NCBI RefSeq assembly: GCF_900114385.1
Contig: NZ_FOSW01000003.1
Span: 186,001-250,000, forward strand
DNA length: 64,000 nt
Reading direction: 5' to 3'
From: Geodermatophilus ruber
Lineage (GTDB): Bacteria > Actinomycetota > Actinomycetes > Mycobacteriales > Geodermatophilaceae
The position numbers and the translations under genes are program-made. Numbering within the stretch: position 1 is the stretch's first letter; every line of letters begins with the position of its first letter. The notes below the pieces were generated by a model. It searched no databases. It worked only from the letters and a program-made list of their open reading frames with translations, and had not been told where the DNA came from. Positions 1 to 7,540 of the stretch are shown in pieces.

Positions 1-166
1 GGGTTTTCCCAACCGACGGCGACTGCTCCCCGCCGGTAGCGTCGGGGACGTGCTGGGTCCGCCTGCCTCCGTCCTGGAGGTCGACCTCGGGTCGCTCCGC
101 TCCCAGCACTGCGGTGCCGACGTCGTCGCCGCCCCCGAGCAGCTGTGGGGGGAGGGCCGGGCATGA
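1..166 (+). CDS. C-terminal end of an unidentified protein (partial)
   Basis: The frame beginning at base 2 is open to a TGA at 164-166, and nearly all of its last 35 codons end in G or C, which supports real coding. Its stop overlaps the ATG of the GH65 gene (ATGA), so the two are translationally coupled. The tail contains GADVV followed by a short acidic stretch. That resembles the end of HAD-type beta-phosphoglucomutases, which commonly neighbour GH65 phosphorylases, but the similarity is too short to prove. The 5' part lies outside the window. Confidence 0.4.
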   Translation, partial: GFPNRRRLLPAGSVGDVLGPPASVLEVDLGSLRSQHCGADVVAAPEQLWGEGRA

Positions 167-2529
167 CGGGGGGCCGCCCGCACTTCCCGATCGAGCCGTG
201 GTCGCTGACCGAGATCGGCCTGGACCACGCCTCCCTCGGCGTCCACGAGTCGGTCTTCGCCCTGGCCAACGGGCACATCGGCATGCGCGGCTCGCTCGAG
301 GAGGGCGAGCCGGTCGTCGTTCCCGGGACCTACCTCAACGGCTTCTTCGAGGAGCGGCCCCTGCCCTACGCCGAGGCCGGCTACGGCTTCCCGGAGCAGG
401 GCCAGACGGTGGTCAACGTGACCGACGGGAAGCTGATCCGCCTCCTGGTGGGTGACACCCCCCTGGACCTGGACTACGGCGAGATCGTCGAGCACCGTCG
501 CACCCTCGACCTGCGCCGCGGGGTGCTGCGCCGCGTCACCGAGTGGCGCTCGCCCAACGGCCGGGTCGTGACGGTCACCAGCACCCGGCTGGTGTCGCTG
601 CGCCGCCGCTCCATCGCGGCCATCGAGTACACCGTGGAGTGCACGGACGGCCGCGGCGACCTCTACGTCGCCCTGCAGTCGGACCTGCTGGCCAACGAGC
701 CGGTCGACAGCGGCACCGAGGCCGAGGACCCGCGTGCCACCGCCGCGCTCGCCCGCCCGCTGGTCTCCGAGCTGGCCGTGGCCCGTGGCCGCCGGGCGGT
801 GCTCGTGCACCGGACCCGCCGCAGCCACCTGCGGATGGCCGCCGGCATGGAGCACATCGTCGACGTCCCCGACAGCTCCACCGAGGACATCGAGGCAGGG
901 GAGGACCTCGCCCGCTTCACCCTCGCCGCCCTGCTGCCGCAGGGCTCCTCGGTCCGCCTGGTCAAGTACCTGGCCTACGGCTGGTCCTCCCGGCGCTCGG
1001 CGGCGGCGCTGCGCGACCAGGTGGAGGGTGCGCTGGCCACCGCGAAGCTGGCCGGATTCGAGCGGCTGGCGGCGGAACAGCGGGAGGAGCTGGACGAGTA
1101 CTGGGCGCACGCCGACGTCGAGATCGACGGGGACGACGAGCTGCAGCAGGCCATCCGGGTCGGCGTCTTCCACGTCCTGCAGGCGGGACTGCGGGCCGAG
1201 CGCCAGCCGATCCCGGCGAAGGGGCTCACCGGCCCCGGGTATGACGGGCACACCTTCTGGGACACCGAGACCTACGTGCTGCCGGTGCTCACCTACATCG
1301 CGCCCGACGCCGCCCGCGACGCGCTGCGGTGGCGGCACTCGACGCTGGACCTCGCCCGCGCGCGGGCCCGCGAGCTGGGCCTGCGGGGGGCGACCTTCCC
1401 GTGGCGGACCATCCGCGGCGAGGAGACCTCGGGGTACTGGCCGGCCGGCACCGCGGCCTTCCACATCAACGCCGACATCGCCGACGCCGTCGTCCGGTAC
1501 TTCCACGCCTCCCAGGACGAGGAGTTCGACCGCGACTACGGGGCCGAGCTGCTCATCGAGACCGCCCGGCTGTGGGCCTCGCTCGGGCACTTCGACGAGG
1601 AGGACGGCTTTCGCATCGACGGGGTGACCGGCCCCGACGAGTACACCGCCGTGGTGGACAACAACATCTACACCAACCTCATGGCGCAGCGGAACCTGCG
1701 TGAGGCGGCCGCGGCGGTCACGCGGCAGCCCGACGTCGCCGAGCGGCTGGACGTGAGCCCGGCCGAGGTCGCCGTGTGGGAGCGGGCGGCCCGGCTGATG
1801 CGGGTGCCGTGGGACGCCCGGCTGGGCGTGCACATGCAGTCCGAGGCGTTCACCCACCACCAGGAGTGGGCCTTCGCGCACACCCCGCCGGACTGCTACC
1901 CGCTGCTGCTGCACTACCCGTACTTCGAGATCTACCGCACGCAGGTGGTCAAGCAGGCCGACCTGGTCATGGCGCTGCACCTGCGCGGGGACGCGTTCAC
2001 CCCGGAGGAGAAGAGCGCCGACTTCGCCTACTACGAGGCCCGCACGGTCCGGGACTCCTCGCTGTCGGCGACCCAGCAGGCGGTGGTGGCCGCCGAGACC
2101 GGTCACCTGGACCTCGCCTACGACTACTGGGGCGAGGCCACCCTCACCGACCTGCACAACCTGCACGGCAACTCCGGGCACGGGCTGCACATCGCCTCGC
2201 TGGCCGGCGGGTGGACGGTGGCGGTGGCCGGCTTCGGGGGCATGCGTGACCACGACGGCCACCTGCTGTTCGCCCCGCGGCTGCCCGCCGGGATCGACCG
2301 GCTGCGGTTCCGGCTGACCTACCAGGGCCGCTACCTGGAGGTGACGGTCGGCCGCACCCAGGCCACCTACCGGCTCACCGCGGGCGAGCCGCTCGACGTC
2401 CACCACCACGGCCGGAGGATCACCGTCGACCTGGACGCGGTCAGCGTGGACATCCCGCCGGCACGGCACGTCGAACCGGTCCAGCAACCGGCGGGCAAGA
2501 CCCCCCGGCACCGTCGCGGCGGCAGCTGA
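163..2529 (+). CDS. Glycoside hydrolase family 65 protein (kojibiose/maltose/trehalose phosphorylase type)
   Basis: 788 aa, the usual size for GH65. These cytosolic enzymes phosphorolyse alpha-linked glucose disaccharides to beta-glucose 1-phosphate and glucose. The N-terminal beta-sandwich is followed by the (alpha/alpha)6 barrel carrying YDGHTFWDTETY and GPDEYT. Glu493 in GPDEYT is the expected general acid. A phosphate-site-like segment NSGHGLHIASLAGG follows near residue 675. The ATG at 163 was chosen over GTG at 145 because GGAGG lies 7 nt before it and it overlaps the upstream stop. Which disaccharide is used cannot be read from the sequence. A coupled upstream beta-phosphoglucomutase would fit but is unproven. 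Confidence 0.9.
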   Translation: MTGGRPHFPIEPWSLTEIGLDHASLGVHESVFALANGHIGMRGSLEEGEPVVVPGTYLNGFFEERPLPYAEAGYGFPEQGQTVVNVTDGKLIRLLVGDTPLDLDYGEIVEHRRTLDLRRGVLRRVTEWRSPNGRVVTVTSTRLVSLRRRSIAAIEYTVECTDGRGDLYVALQSDLLANEPVDSGTEAEDPRATAALARPLVSELAVARGRRAVLVHRTRRSHLRMAAGMEHIVDVPDSSTEDIEAGEDLARFTLAALLPQGSSVRLVKYLAYGWSSRRSAAALRDQVEGALATAKLAGFERLAAEQREELDEYWAHADVEIDGDDELQQAIRVGVFHVLQAGLRAERQPIPAKGLTGPGYDGHTFWDTETYVLPVLTYIAPDAARDALRWRHSTLDLARARARELGLRGATFPWRTIRGEETSGYWPAGTAAFHINADIADAVVRYFHASQDEEFDRDYGAELLIETARLWASLGHFDEEDGFRIDGVTGPDEYTAVVDNNIYTNLMAQRNLREAAAAVTRQPDVAERLDVSPAEVAVWERAARLMRVPWDARLGVHMQSEAFTHHQEWAFAHTPPDCYPLLLHYPYFEIYRTQVVKQADLVMALHLRGDAFTPEEKSADFAYYEARTVRDSSLSATQQAVVAAETGHLDLAYDYWGEATLTDLHNLHGNSGHGLHIASLAGGWTVAVAGFGGMRDHDGHLLFAPRLPAGIDRLRFRLTYQGRYLEVTVGRTQATYRLTAGEPLDVHHHGRRITVDLDAVSVDIPPARHVEPVQQPAGKTPRHRRGGS

Positions 2530-2538
2530 CCGCCCGGA

Positions 2539-3243
2539 TCAGCCGAGCAGCCACCAACCGCCGAGCAGCAGCGCGCCGAGGTCAACCAGGAACAGGACGC
2601 CGACCCAGAGCGCCCCCGGCAGGTGCGTGAGGCGGGCCAGCTGGTCGGCGTCGGAGTCCGGCGCGGCCCGGTGGCGCCGGGACCGCTGCAGCTCGAGGAC
2701 CGTCTTGGGCGCGGCCAGCAGCAGGAACCAGGTGCCGACCGCGGCGAAGGCGGCCTGCCCGGCCGGGGGGAGCCACCAGGTCACCGCGAACACCACCGCC
2801 CCGGTGGCCAGCACCGACCACAACCCGAACCAGTTGCGGATCTGCACCAGCAGCAGCGCGAGCAGCCCCAGCAGCGCCCACAGCAGCCCGGCGGCGTACC
2901 CGGCGGCCAGCAGCGCCGCCGCGGCGAGCCCGAACAGGCCCGGCCCCAGGTAGCCGGCCGCGCAGGTGAGCACCATCCCGAGCCCGGTCGGCCGCCCGGC
3001 CGAGACGGTCAGCCCCGAGGTGTCGGAGTGCAGCCGGATCCCGGCGAGACGCCGCCCGGTCAGCAGGGCGACCAGGCCGTGTGCGCCCTCGTGGGCGAGG
3101 GTCACGACGCCGCGGGCCGGGCGCCACAGCACGGGGGAGAGGACCACCAGCGCCGCCACCGCGAGGGCGGTCAGGAGCACCGCCGCCGGCAGCTCCGGCA
3201 CCGGGCTGCTGACCCGGTGCCAGAACTGCTCGACCGCGTCCAC
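2539..3243 (-). CDS. M50-family membrane metallopeptidase-like protein
   Basis: 234 aa with about six hydrophobic segments. The zinc-protease motif HEGAH is at residues 51-55, inside the second membrane segment, as in the actinobacterial M50B-like group. Members of M50 cleave substrates within the membrane; the substrate here is unknown. The C-terminal part is hydrophobic with a basic patch (SRRHR). The gene is convergent with GH65 only 9 bp away. A copy of the dispersed TGTTGGGGATAACGG motif lies about 85 bp upstream of the start and points towards it. Confidence 0.8.
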   Translation of the reverse strand: MDAVEQFWHRVSSPVPELPAAVLLTALAVAALVVLSPVLWRPARGVVTLAHEGAHGLVALLTGRRLAGIRLHSDTSGLTVSAGRPTGLGMVLTCAAGYLGPGLFGLAAAALLAAGYAAGLLWALLGLLALLLVQIRNWFGLWSVLATGAVVFAVTWWLPPAGQAAFAAVGTWFLLLAAPKTVLELQRSRRHRAAPDSDADQLARLTHLPGALWVGVLFLVDLGALLLGGWWLLG

Positions 3244-3327
3244 GCCCGCGAGTCAACCGCACCGACCTGGGAGCCGGCCGTAGGTTCACCGGGCGGCGCG
3301 CCAGCCAGCCGCAGCCGTGCTGGCAAA

Positions 3328-3342
3328 CCGTTATCCCCAACA
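3328..3342 (-). repeat. Dispersed 15-bp motif, copy A
   Basis: Reads TGTTGGGGATAACGG on the minus strand. It is identical to the copies at 23334, 24286, 52419 and 53101. It is the only perfect copy left of dif and the only one on the minus strand. Confidence 0.85.
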
Positions 3343-3435
3343 AGCTGAGAATTTGCAGCCACCCACCACAACCCGACAGCAGCTACCCCGAGCGATCCAG
3401 GGAACAGATCGAACCGAACTGCCCGACGAGGTGGC

Positions 3436-3479
3436 GCTGCTGTGGGAGCGGCGCAGCAGCGGGCCGCTCCCACAGCAGC
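3436..3479 (-). terminator. Perfect 17-bp hairpin, likely terminator of the VOC gene
   Basis: Arms GCTGCTGTGGGAGCGGC (3436-3452) and its exact complement (3463-3479) enclose a 10-nt loop. It lies 108 bp past the stop of the minus-strand VOC gene. There is no U-tract, as is common for high-GC actinobacterial terminators. Confidence 0.6.
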
Positions 3480-3586
3480 CGCCCGCCGAGCTGGGGGAGG
3501 GGGAGTGGAGCGGGTCACCGACTGAGACCATCCGGCCCGGGTCGTCGCCGTCGTCGGTGCGTCCACCGGCGGACGGGCGGGGCAGC

Positions 3587-3949
3587 TCAGAGCGACTGGG
3601 TCAGGTTGACCACGTTGCCGTCGGGGTCCTTGATGTGCGCGACCCGCTGGCCCCAGGGCATGTCGTTGGCCGGCCCGTCGGCCGCACCGCCCAGTGTCTC
3701 CACCGTCGCCAGCGCGGCGTCGACGTCGGGGACGTCGATGCTCAGCAGCATCCGCCCCGGTGCGCCGGGCCGGACCTCGTCGCTGGCCGAGAGGCCGAGC
3801 TCGGAGTCGCCGACGGCCAGCCCGATGTAGAACGCCGGCCCCTCCTCGGGGTAGCGCATGGTCACGGAGGCGCCCACGAGGCCCACGTAGAAGGCGTGCA
3901 GCCGGTCGATGTCGGAGGTGACGATGATCGGGCGGACGGTGCTGGGCAC
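3587..3949 (-). CDS. VOC (glyoxalase/bleomycin-resistance) superfamily protein
   Basis: 120 aa, a single-module VOC protein of the two-beta-alpha-beta-beta-beta-repeat kind (RPIIVTSDIDRLHAFYVGLVG at the start; HIKDPDGNVVNL at the end). The family includes dioxygenases, isomerases and antibiotic-sequestering proteins, usually dimers with a metal site. The terminal DPDGN segment is typical, but the substrate cannot be inferred. GTG start with GAGGAG about 6 nt upstream. It stands alone, divergent from the toxin-antitoxin pair. Confidence 0.85.
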   Translation of the reverse strand: MPSTVRPIIVTSDIDRLHAFYVGLVGASVTMRYPEEGPAFYIGLAVGDSELGLSASDEVRPGAPGRMLLSIDVPDVDAALATVETLGGAADGPANDMPWGQRVAHIKDPDGNVVNLTQSL

Positions 3950-4044
3950 GGGCGCTCCTCGCGGGTCGGCGGGTGTCGGAGTGCAGACGGTGGCAGCCTG
4001 CCGGACTCATCGGCCCGGTGCCCCCCTTTTCCGTGTGACGAATA

Positions 4045-4072
4045 TTGACTTAGTCCGACTTAGTCATACCCT
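4045..4072 (+). promoter_or_regulatory. Toxin-antitoxin promoter with doubled palindromic operator
   Basis: TTGACT (4045-4050) and TACCCT (4067-4072), spaced 16 bp, fit -35 and -10 boxes. The antitoxin ATG follows 6 nt after the -10, so the mRNA is probably leaderless. Between the boxes the palindrome GACTTAGTC occurs twice (4047-4055 and 4057-4065), one helical turn apart. This is a good binding site for two antitoxin dimers that would autorepress the pair. Confidence 0.8.
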
Positions 4073-4078
4073 GGGTGC

Positions 4079-4324
4079 ATGGCGCAGACGGTGAACGTCC
4101 ACGAGGCGAAGACGCATCTGTCGCGCCTGCTCGAGGCGGTCGAGCGGGGGGAGGACGTGGTCATCGCCCGCGCCGGCCGGCCCGTGGCCCGGTTGGTTCC
4201 GGCGGGAATCCCGGCCCAGGCGCGCACGCCGGGGGCCTGGCGGGGGCGGGTGGTGATCGCCGACGACTTCGACGAGACGCCGGAGAGCGTGCTGGCGGCC
4301 TTCCGCGGCGACGCGGGCTCGTGA
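4079..4324 (+). CDS. Phd/YefM-family antitoxin
   Basis: 81 aa. The N-terminal half (VNVHEAKTHLSRLLEAVERG, then EDVVIARAGRPVARLVP) is the classic Phd/YefM DNA-binding fold. The C-terminal 30 residues (DDFDETPESVLAAF) are the expected toxin-wrapping tail. It should bind and neutralise the PIN toxin and repress its own promoter at the two GACTTAGTC palindromes. It overlaps the toxin gene by 4 bases (GTGA), giving translational coupling. Confidence 0.93.
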   Translation: MAQTVNVHEAKTHLSRLLEAVERGEDVVIARAGRPVARLVPAGIPAQARTPGAWRGRVVIADDFDETPESVLAAFRGDAGS

Positions 4325-4695
4325 CGCTGCTGCTGGATACGCACGTCCTGCTCTGGTGGCTGACCGACGACCAGCGGCTGACGCCGGCGATGCGGGCGGC
4401 GATCAGTGACCGGGGGGCATCCGTCGCGGTGTCGGCGGTCTCGGCCTGGGAGATGGCGATCAAGGCGGCCCTGGGCAAGCTGTCGGTCCCGGACGGCCTG
4501 GTCGACGAGCTCGGGCGTCAGGGCTTCGACGAGCTCCCGGTGACCGTGGAGGACGGCCTGGCGGCCGGCGCGCTCCCGCGCCACCACGAGGACCCGTTCG
4601 ACCGCATGCTCATCGCCCAGGCGGTGCGACGTCGCCTCGTGCTGGTCACCGCGGATCGGCGCTTCGCCGACTACGACGTCCTCACGCTGGCGTAG
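4321..4695 (+). CDS. PIN-domain ribonuclease toxin (VapC type)
   Basis: 124 aa. Acidic PIN residues are visible: LLLDTHVLLW (Asp near residue 6), SAWEMAIK (Glu near 44), DPFDRMLIAQA (Asp near 90) and TADRRF (Asp near 111). VapC-type toxins cleave tRNA or rRNA when their antitoxin is degraded; the target here is unknown. The GTG start at 4321 is set by the overlap with the antitoxin stop. The gene ends 28 bp before the dif site, an unusual location. Confidence 0.92.
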   Translation: MTLLLDTHVLLWWLTDDQRLTPAMRAAISDRGASVAVSAVSAWEMAIKAALGKLSVPDGLVDELGRQGFDELPVTVEDGLAAGALPRHHEDPFDRMLIAQAVRRRLVLVTADRRFADYDVLTLA

Positions 4696-4723
4696 CGCCC
4701 GAGGGAGCGGGGTCCGCCTCGTT

Positions 4724-4751
4724 GGTTGACATAATGTGCATTATCGGCGCA
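4724..4751 (-). other. dif site (XerC/XerD chromosome-dimer resolution site)
   Basis: On the minus strand the 28-mer reads TGCGCCGATAAT, then GC, then ACATTATGTCAACC. As I recall the published actinobacterial consensus, it has CCGATAAT, two variable bases, then ACATTATGTCAAGT. All core bases of both Xer arms match and only three outer positions differ. The near-palindromic arms ATAATG/CATTAT flank the central bases. The site is intergenic and single in this window. It marks the replication terminus, where XerCD, activated by FtsK, resolves chromosome dimers. Confidence 0.9.
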
Positions 4752-5080
4752 CCGGATCGGGCGCCCGGCGGGGGCGATTCCCGGGCTGCGGGCCGGCCAG
4801 GTCGGCCCGGGATCTCCGGACCACGGGCGGTCGCCTCGGGTCGCCGGCCCCTGGGCGACTCCGCGAGCCGGCGCTGACGTGAACCGGTGCCGCGACCGCC
4901 CCGGACGCCGCCGTCGCCGGCCGTCCATCCGTGTCGTGCGCCGCGGGCCCGCCGGTCGGCCGCCCGACGACCATCACTGCCGGCCCGTGATGACCCGATC
5001 GCACCGTGGTCGCCGGGGCGCGAGCACCCCGTCTCGCCGGCTCCCCACTTCTCCGACCCCCGCCCATCCATCCTCTATTG

Positions 5081-5093
5081 CGTCACAGTGACG
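5081..5093. promoter_or_regulatory. Perfect palindrome, possible operator
   Basis: CGTCACAGTGACG has 6-bp arms around one base and lies in the gene-free terminus region, 120 bp from the nearest stop codon. It looks like a dimeric-regulator site, but no promoter or regulator can be tied to it. Confidence 0.4.
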
Positions 5094-5212
5094 AAAGATC
5101 GCGTGGGTGTCGTCGCTCGCCGGGCGCACCGACCGGGAGAACCTGCCCGACAACAGCGACCCCTAGGAGGGGCAGGACGACGGCGGCAGCGAGGACCCGG
5201 ACTGACGGACCG

Positions 5213-5665
5213 TCAGCCGGCCCGCCGCTCCGAGACCCACAGCCGGTCGAGCCGGCCGGTCGAGCGCACCAGGTCGGCCAGTGACCGTTCCAGCTCGGCC
5301 TTCGTCGGTCGCTCGGACAGCAGGGTCTGCACGTCCTCCAGCGCGCAGCGCAGCTGGTACAGCCGGTCCTGCAGGCCGTCGAGCTCGGTGCGGGTGACCA
5401 GGACGACGTCGCCGGACAACCCGGCCTTCGCCGTCGCGGCGCGCTGCTCGTAGGCCCGCTGCCGGCAGGCCTGCCCGCAGTACTGGCGGGGCCGGCCCAC
5501 CGACCCCTGCTGCGGGAGCACCCGGCGGCACCAGCCGCAGCGACGCTCCCCGCTCCCCCGGCGGGGAACCGGGAGCCCTGTGTCGGTGGATGCCTCCTCG
5601 TGGATGGCCTCCGGCGCGTGTTGCTCTGCCACGCTGCGCACGGTAGACGTCGGCACCGACAGCAT
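5213..5665 (-). CDS. Hypothetical protein with a Cys4 zinc-like motif and C-terminal helix
   Basis: About 150 aa. CGWCRR and, 21 residues on, YCGQACRQRAYEQR form a plausible four-cysteine zinc knuckle in the middle (about residues 44-78). A long charged helical tail follows (ELDGLQDRLYQLRCALEDVQ...). I recognise the motif as common in actinobacterial proteins of unknown function but cannot name a role; DNA or RNA binding is a guess. The ATG at 5663-5665 has no clear RBS, and GTGs a few codons later are alternatives. It is divergent from the diesterase gene. Confidence 0.65.
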   Translation of the reverse strand: MLSVPTSTVRSVAEQHAPEAIHEEASTDTGLPVPRRGSGERRCGWCRRVLPQQGSVGRPRQYCGQACRQRAYEQRAATAKAGLSGDVVLVTRTELDGLQDRLYQLRCALEDVQTLLSERPTKAELERSLADLVRSTGRLDRLWVSERRAG

Positions 5666-5793
5666 CCCGGGACACGCCCGACACGGCCGGTTCGCAGTCG
5701 GTGACGACGGGGTGGCGGCGGGCCCGACCCGGTCGGCCGGATCGGGCCGGCCGACGAGCGCGGGGCCCTGATCGGGCTCGACGGGAGCGGGAT

Positions 5794-5799
5794 TAGCGT
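5794..5799 (+). promoter_or_regulatory. -10 box TAGCGT of the diesterase gene
   Basis: TAGCGT, then 7 nt, then GTG at 5807. This leaderless layout decides that start over the in-frame GTG at 5798. Confidence 0.55.
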
Positions 5800-5806
5800 G
5801 GCGCCC

Positions 5807-6583
5807 GTGCTTCCGGTCCGCTACGCCTTCCTCGACGGGCCCACCCCGTTGGCGATGGCGCACCGCGGCGGGGCCATCGAGCACCTGGAGAACACCATGC
5901 CGGCCTTCGAGGCCAGCGTGAAGCTCGGTTACCGCTACCTGGAGACCGACGTCCGGGTGACCGCCGACGGCGTGCCGATCGTCTTCCACGACGCGATCCT
6001 GGACCGGGTCACCGACCGGACCGGCCGGATCGACCAGCTGCCCTGGTCGGAGGTGGCCACCGCCCGGATCGGCGGCCGCGAGCCGATCCTGCGCCTGGAG
6101 GAGCTGCTGGGCGCCTGGCCGGACGTCCGGTTCAACCTCGACATCAAGGCCGCCGGCGTGCTGGCGCCGCTGGTGCGGACGGTGCGGCGGCTGTCGATCG
6201 CCGACCGGATCTGCGTGGCCTCCTTCTCCGACGCCCGCATCGCCGCCGCCCGCCGGCTGTTCGGGCCCTCGGTGTGCACCTCGCTGGGCCCGCGCGGCGT
6301 GGCGGCCCTGCGGCTGTCGTCGTACTCCCCCAAGGCGGCCGGGCTCGTGCGCATCCAGGCAGGCTGCGCGCAGGTGCCGCTGCAGCTCGGCGGCCGGGCG
6401 CTGGTCGACGAGCGGTTCATCGCGGCGGCGCACGCCCGGGGCCTGCAGGTGCACGTGTGGACGGTGGACACCCCGGAGGACACGACGACGATGCTGGACC
6501 TCGGGGTCGACGGGATCATGACCGACCGCCCGGCCATGCTGCGCGAGGTGCTCGAGCGGCGCGGCCAGTGGACCGGGCAGTGA
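5807..6583 (+). CDS. Glycerophosphodiester phosphodiesterase
   Basis: 258 aa TIM-barrel GDPD. AHRGG (His19), the acidic ETDVRVTADG and the second histidine FHD (LDRVTDRTGRI follows) are the standard catalytic and metal residues. It hydrolyses deacylated phospholipids to glycerol 3-phosphate and an alcohol. There is no signal peptide, so it is probably cytosolic. Its stop overlaps the start of the next gene, an acyltransferase, suggesting a small phospholipid-turnover operon. GTG 5807 is preferred to 5798 because it sits 7 nt after TAGCGT. Confidence 0.9.
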   Translation: MLPVRYAFLDGPTPLAMAHRGGAIEHLENTMPAFEASVKLGYRYLETDVRVTADGVPIVFHDAILDRVTDRTGRIDQLPWSEVATARIGGREPILRLEELLGAWPDVRFNLDIKAAGVLAPLVRTVRRLSIADRICVASFSDARIAAARRLFGPSVCTSLGPRGVAALRLSSYSPKAAGLVRIQAGCAQVPLQLGGRALVDERFIAAAHARGLQVHVWTVDTPEDTTTMLDLGVDGIMTDRPAMLREVLERRGQWTGQ

Positions 6584-7476
6584 GCGCCTGGCGCGAGCGG
6601 ATCCGTGCCTGGCGGCCGCGCACCCCTCCCCTGCCCGCCGACGTCGCGCACCTGGTCGGCCCCGACGACCCGGAGTGGTTCGCCCGGGAGCTGGCCATCG
6701 CCGCCAGCCCGCCGTGGTGGTTCTGGCGGTTCCTGCTGCGCTGGCTCGCCTGGCTGCCGGGCATCTTCGGCCGGATGCAGGTGACCGGGTCGATCCCGGA
6801 GAAGTGGCTGGACGGCCCGCTGCTGCTGGCGGTCAACCACATCGGCGACTACGACACCTTCGTGGTGGCCGCCGCACTGTCCAAGGTGGGCGTCACGCCC
6901 CGGTTCATGGCCACCGGCGGGATCATGCGGGCACCGGTCGCCGGGCCGTTGCTCGAGCGCGCCGGGGGCATCCGGGTCGACCGCGGCACGGACGTCGCCG
7001 CGCACGCGCTGCGGGTGACCCAGGTGGCGCTGGCCCACGACGGGCACGTGGTCGCCTACCCCGAGGGCCGGGTGGGCCTGGCCCCCGACGGCTGGCCCGA
7101 GCGCGGCCGGACGGGGCTGGCCCGCATGGCGCTGGCCGCCGACGTGCCGGTGATCCCGGTCAGCCAGTGGGGCGCGCACGAGGTCCTGCAGTACGCCAAC
7201 GACTGGGGCAAGCTGCGCACCCTGGTGCGCGCGTTCTGGCGGCAGCCGGCGCTCAAGGTGCACATCGGGCCGCCGGTCTTCTTCGAGGACCTGCAACCCG
7301 GCCGGGTCGGCGACGCCAACCGGGCCCGCGTCCGCATCGCCGCGGCCATCACCCGCGGGCTGGCGCCCCTGCGCGCCGGGGAACCGGCCGAGTGCCCGCG
7401 CTTCCTCGACCCGACCCGCCCGACCACCGGCGCCGCCGCCTTCCCCGGCGGCGTGGTCCCCGAGAACATCCCGTGA
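6580..7476 (+). CDS. PlsC-like lysophospholipid acyltransferase
   Basis: 298 aa. The NHxxxxD catalytic box is NHIGDYD (Asn86-Asp92). The glycerol-phosphate-binding EGTR box is represented by YPEGRVGL, so Thr is replaced. Two amphipathic or hydrophobic stretches (WWFWRFLLRWLAWLPG) precede the catalytic box and may anchor it to the membrane. It likely acylates lysophosphatidate or a related lipid. GTG start overlapping the diesterase stop (GTGA). Confidence 0.87.
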   Translation: MSAWRERIRAWRPRTPPLPADVAHLVGPDDPEWFARELAIAASPPWWFWRFLLRWLAWLPGIFGRMQVTGSIPEKWLDGPLLLAVNHIGDYDTFVVAAALSKVGVTPRFMATGGIMRAPVAGPLLERAGGIRVDRGTDVAAHALRVTQVALAHDGHVVAYPEGRVGLAPDGWPERGRTGLARMALAADVPVIPVSQWGAHEVLQYANDWGKLRTLVRAFWRQPALKVHIGPPVFFEDLQPGRVGDANRARVRIAAAITRGLAPLRAGEPAECPRFLDPTRPTTGAAAFPGGVVPENIP

Positions 7477-7540
7477 CCGGGCCGACGACCGACGCCGTGC
7501 CGCGCTGGACCCGCACCGCCGCGGCTGACACCCTGCGCCC

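Larger units (their letters stand above)
3244..3586. other. Intergenic stretch without a recognisable gene
   Basis: This 343-bp gap between two minus-strand genes is visibly more AT-rich than its surroundings near 3325-3420. It holds one copy of the 15-bp dispersed motif and a long perfect hairpin. Short open frames here lack G/C-ending codon bias, and I see no coding signal. Confidence 0.6.
4696..5212. other. Gene-free terminus region around dif
   Basis: 517 bp between the toxin and the next minus-strand gene. It contains the dif site (4724-4751) and a 13-bp palindrome (5081-5093). There is also a short frame from about 5092 to 5208 with almost all codons ending in G/C but interrupted by a TAG at 5164-5166. 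I see no complete gene. The long overlapping open frames on both strands look like GC-rich noise. Confidence 0.6.

Noticed and set aside
3328..3342. Reading the dispersed motif as DnaA boxes (TTATCCCCA versus TTATCCACA)
   Set aside because: High-GC Actinobacteria use TTGTCCACA-like boxes. The copies are isolated rather than clustered, and conservation extends over 15 bp beyond a 9-mer box.
4040..4070. Second dif-like site upstream of the toxin-antitoxin pair
   Set aside because: TTGACTTAGT matches one Xer arm at 8 of 10 bases, but no second arm follows at the right distance, and the bases are explained by the promoter and operator.
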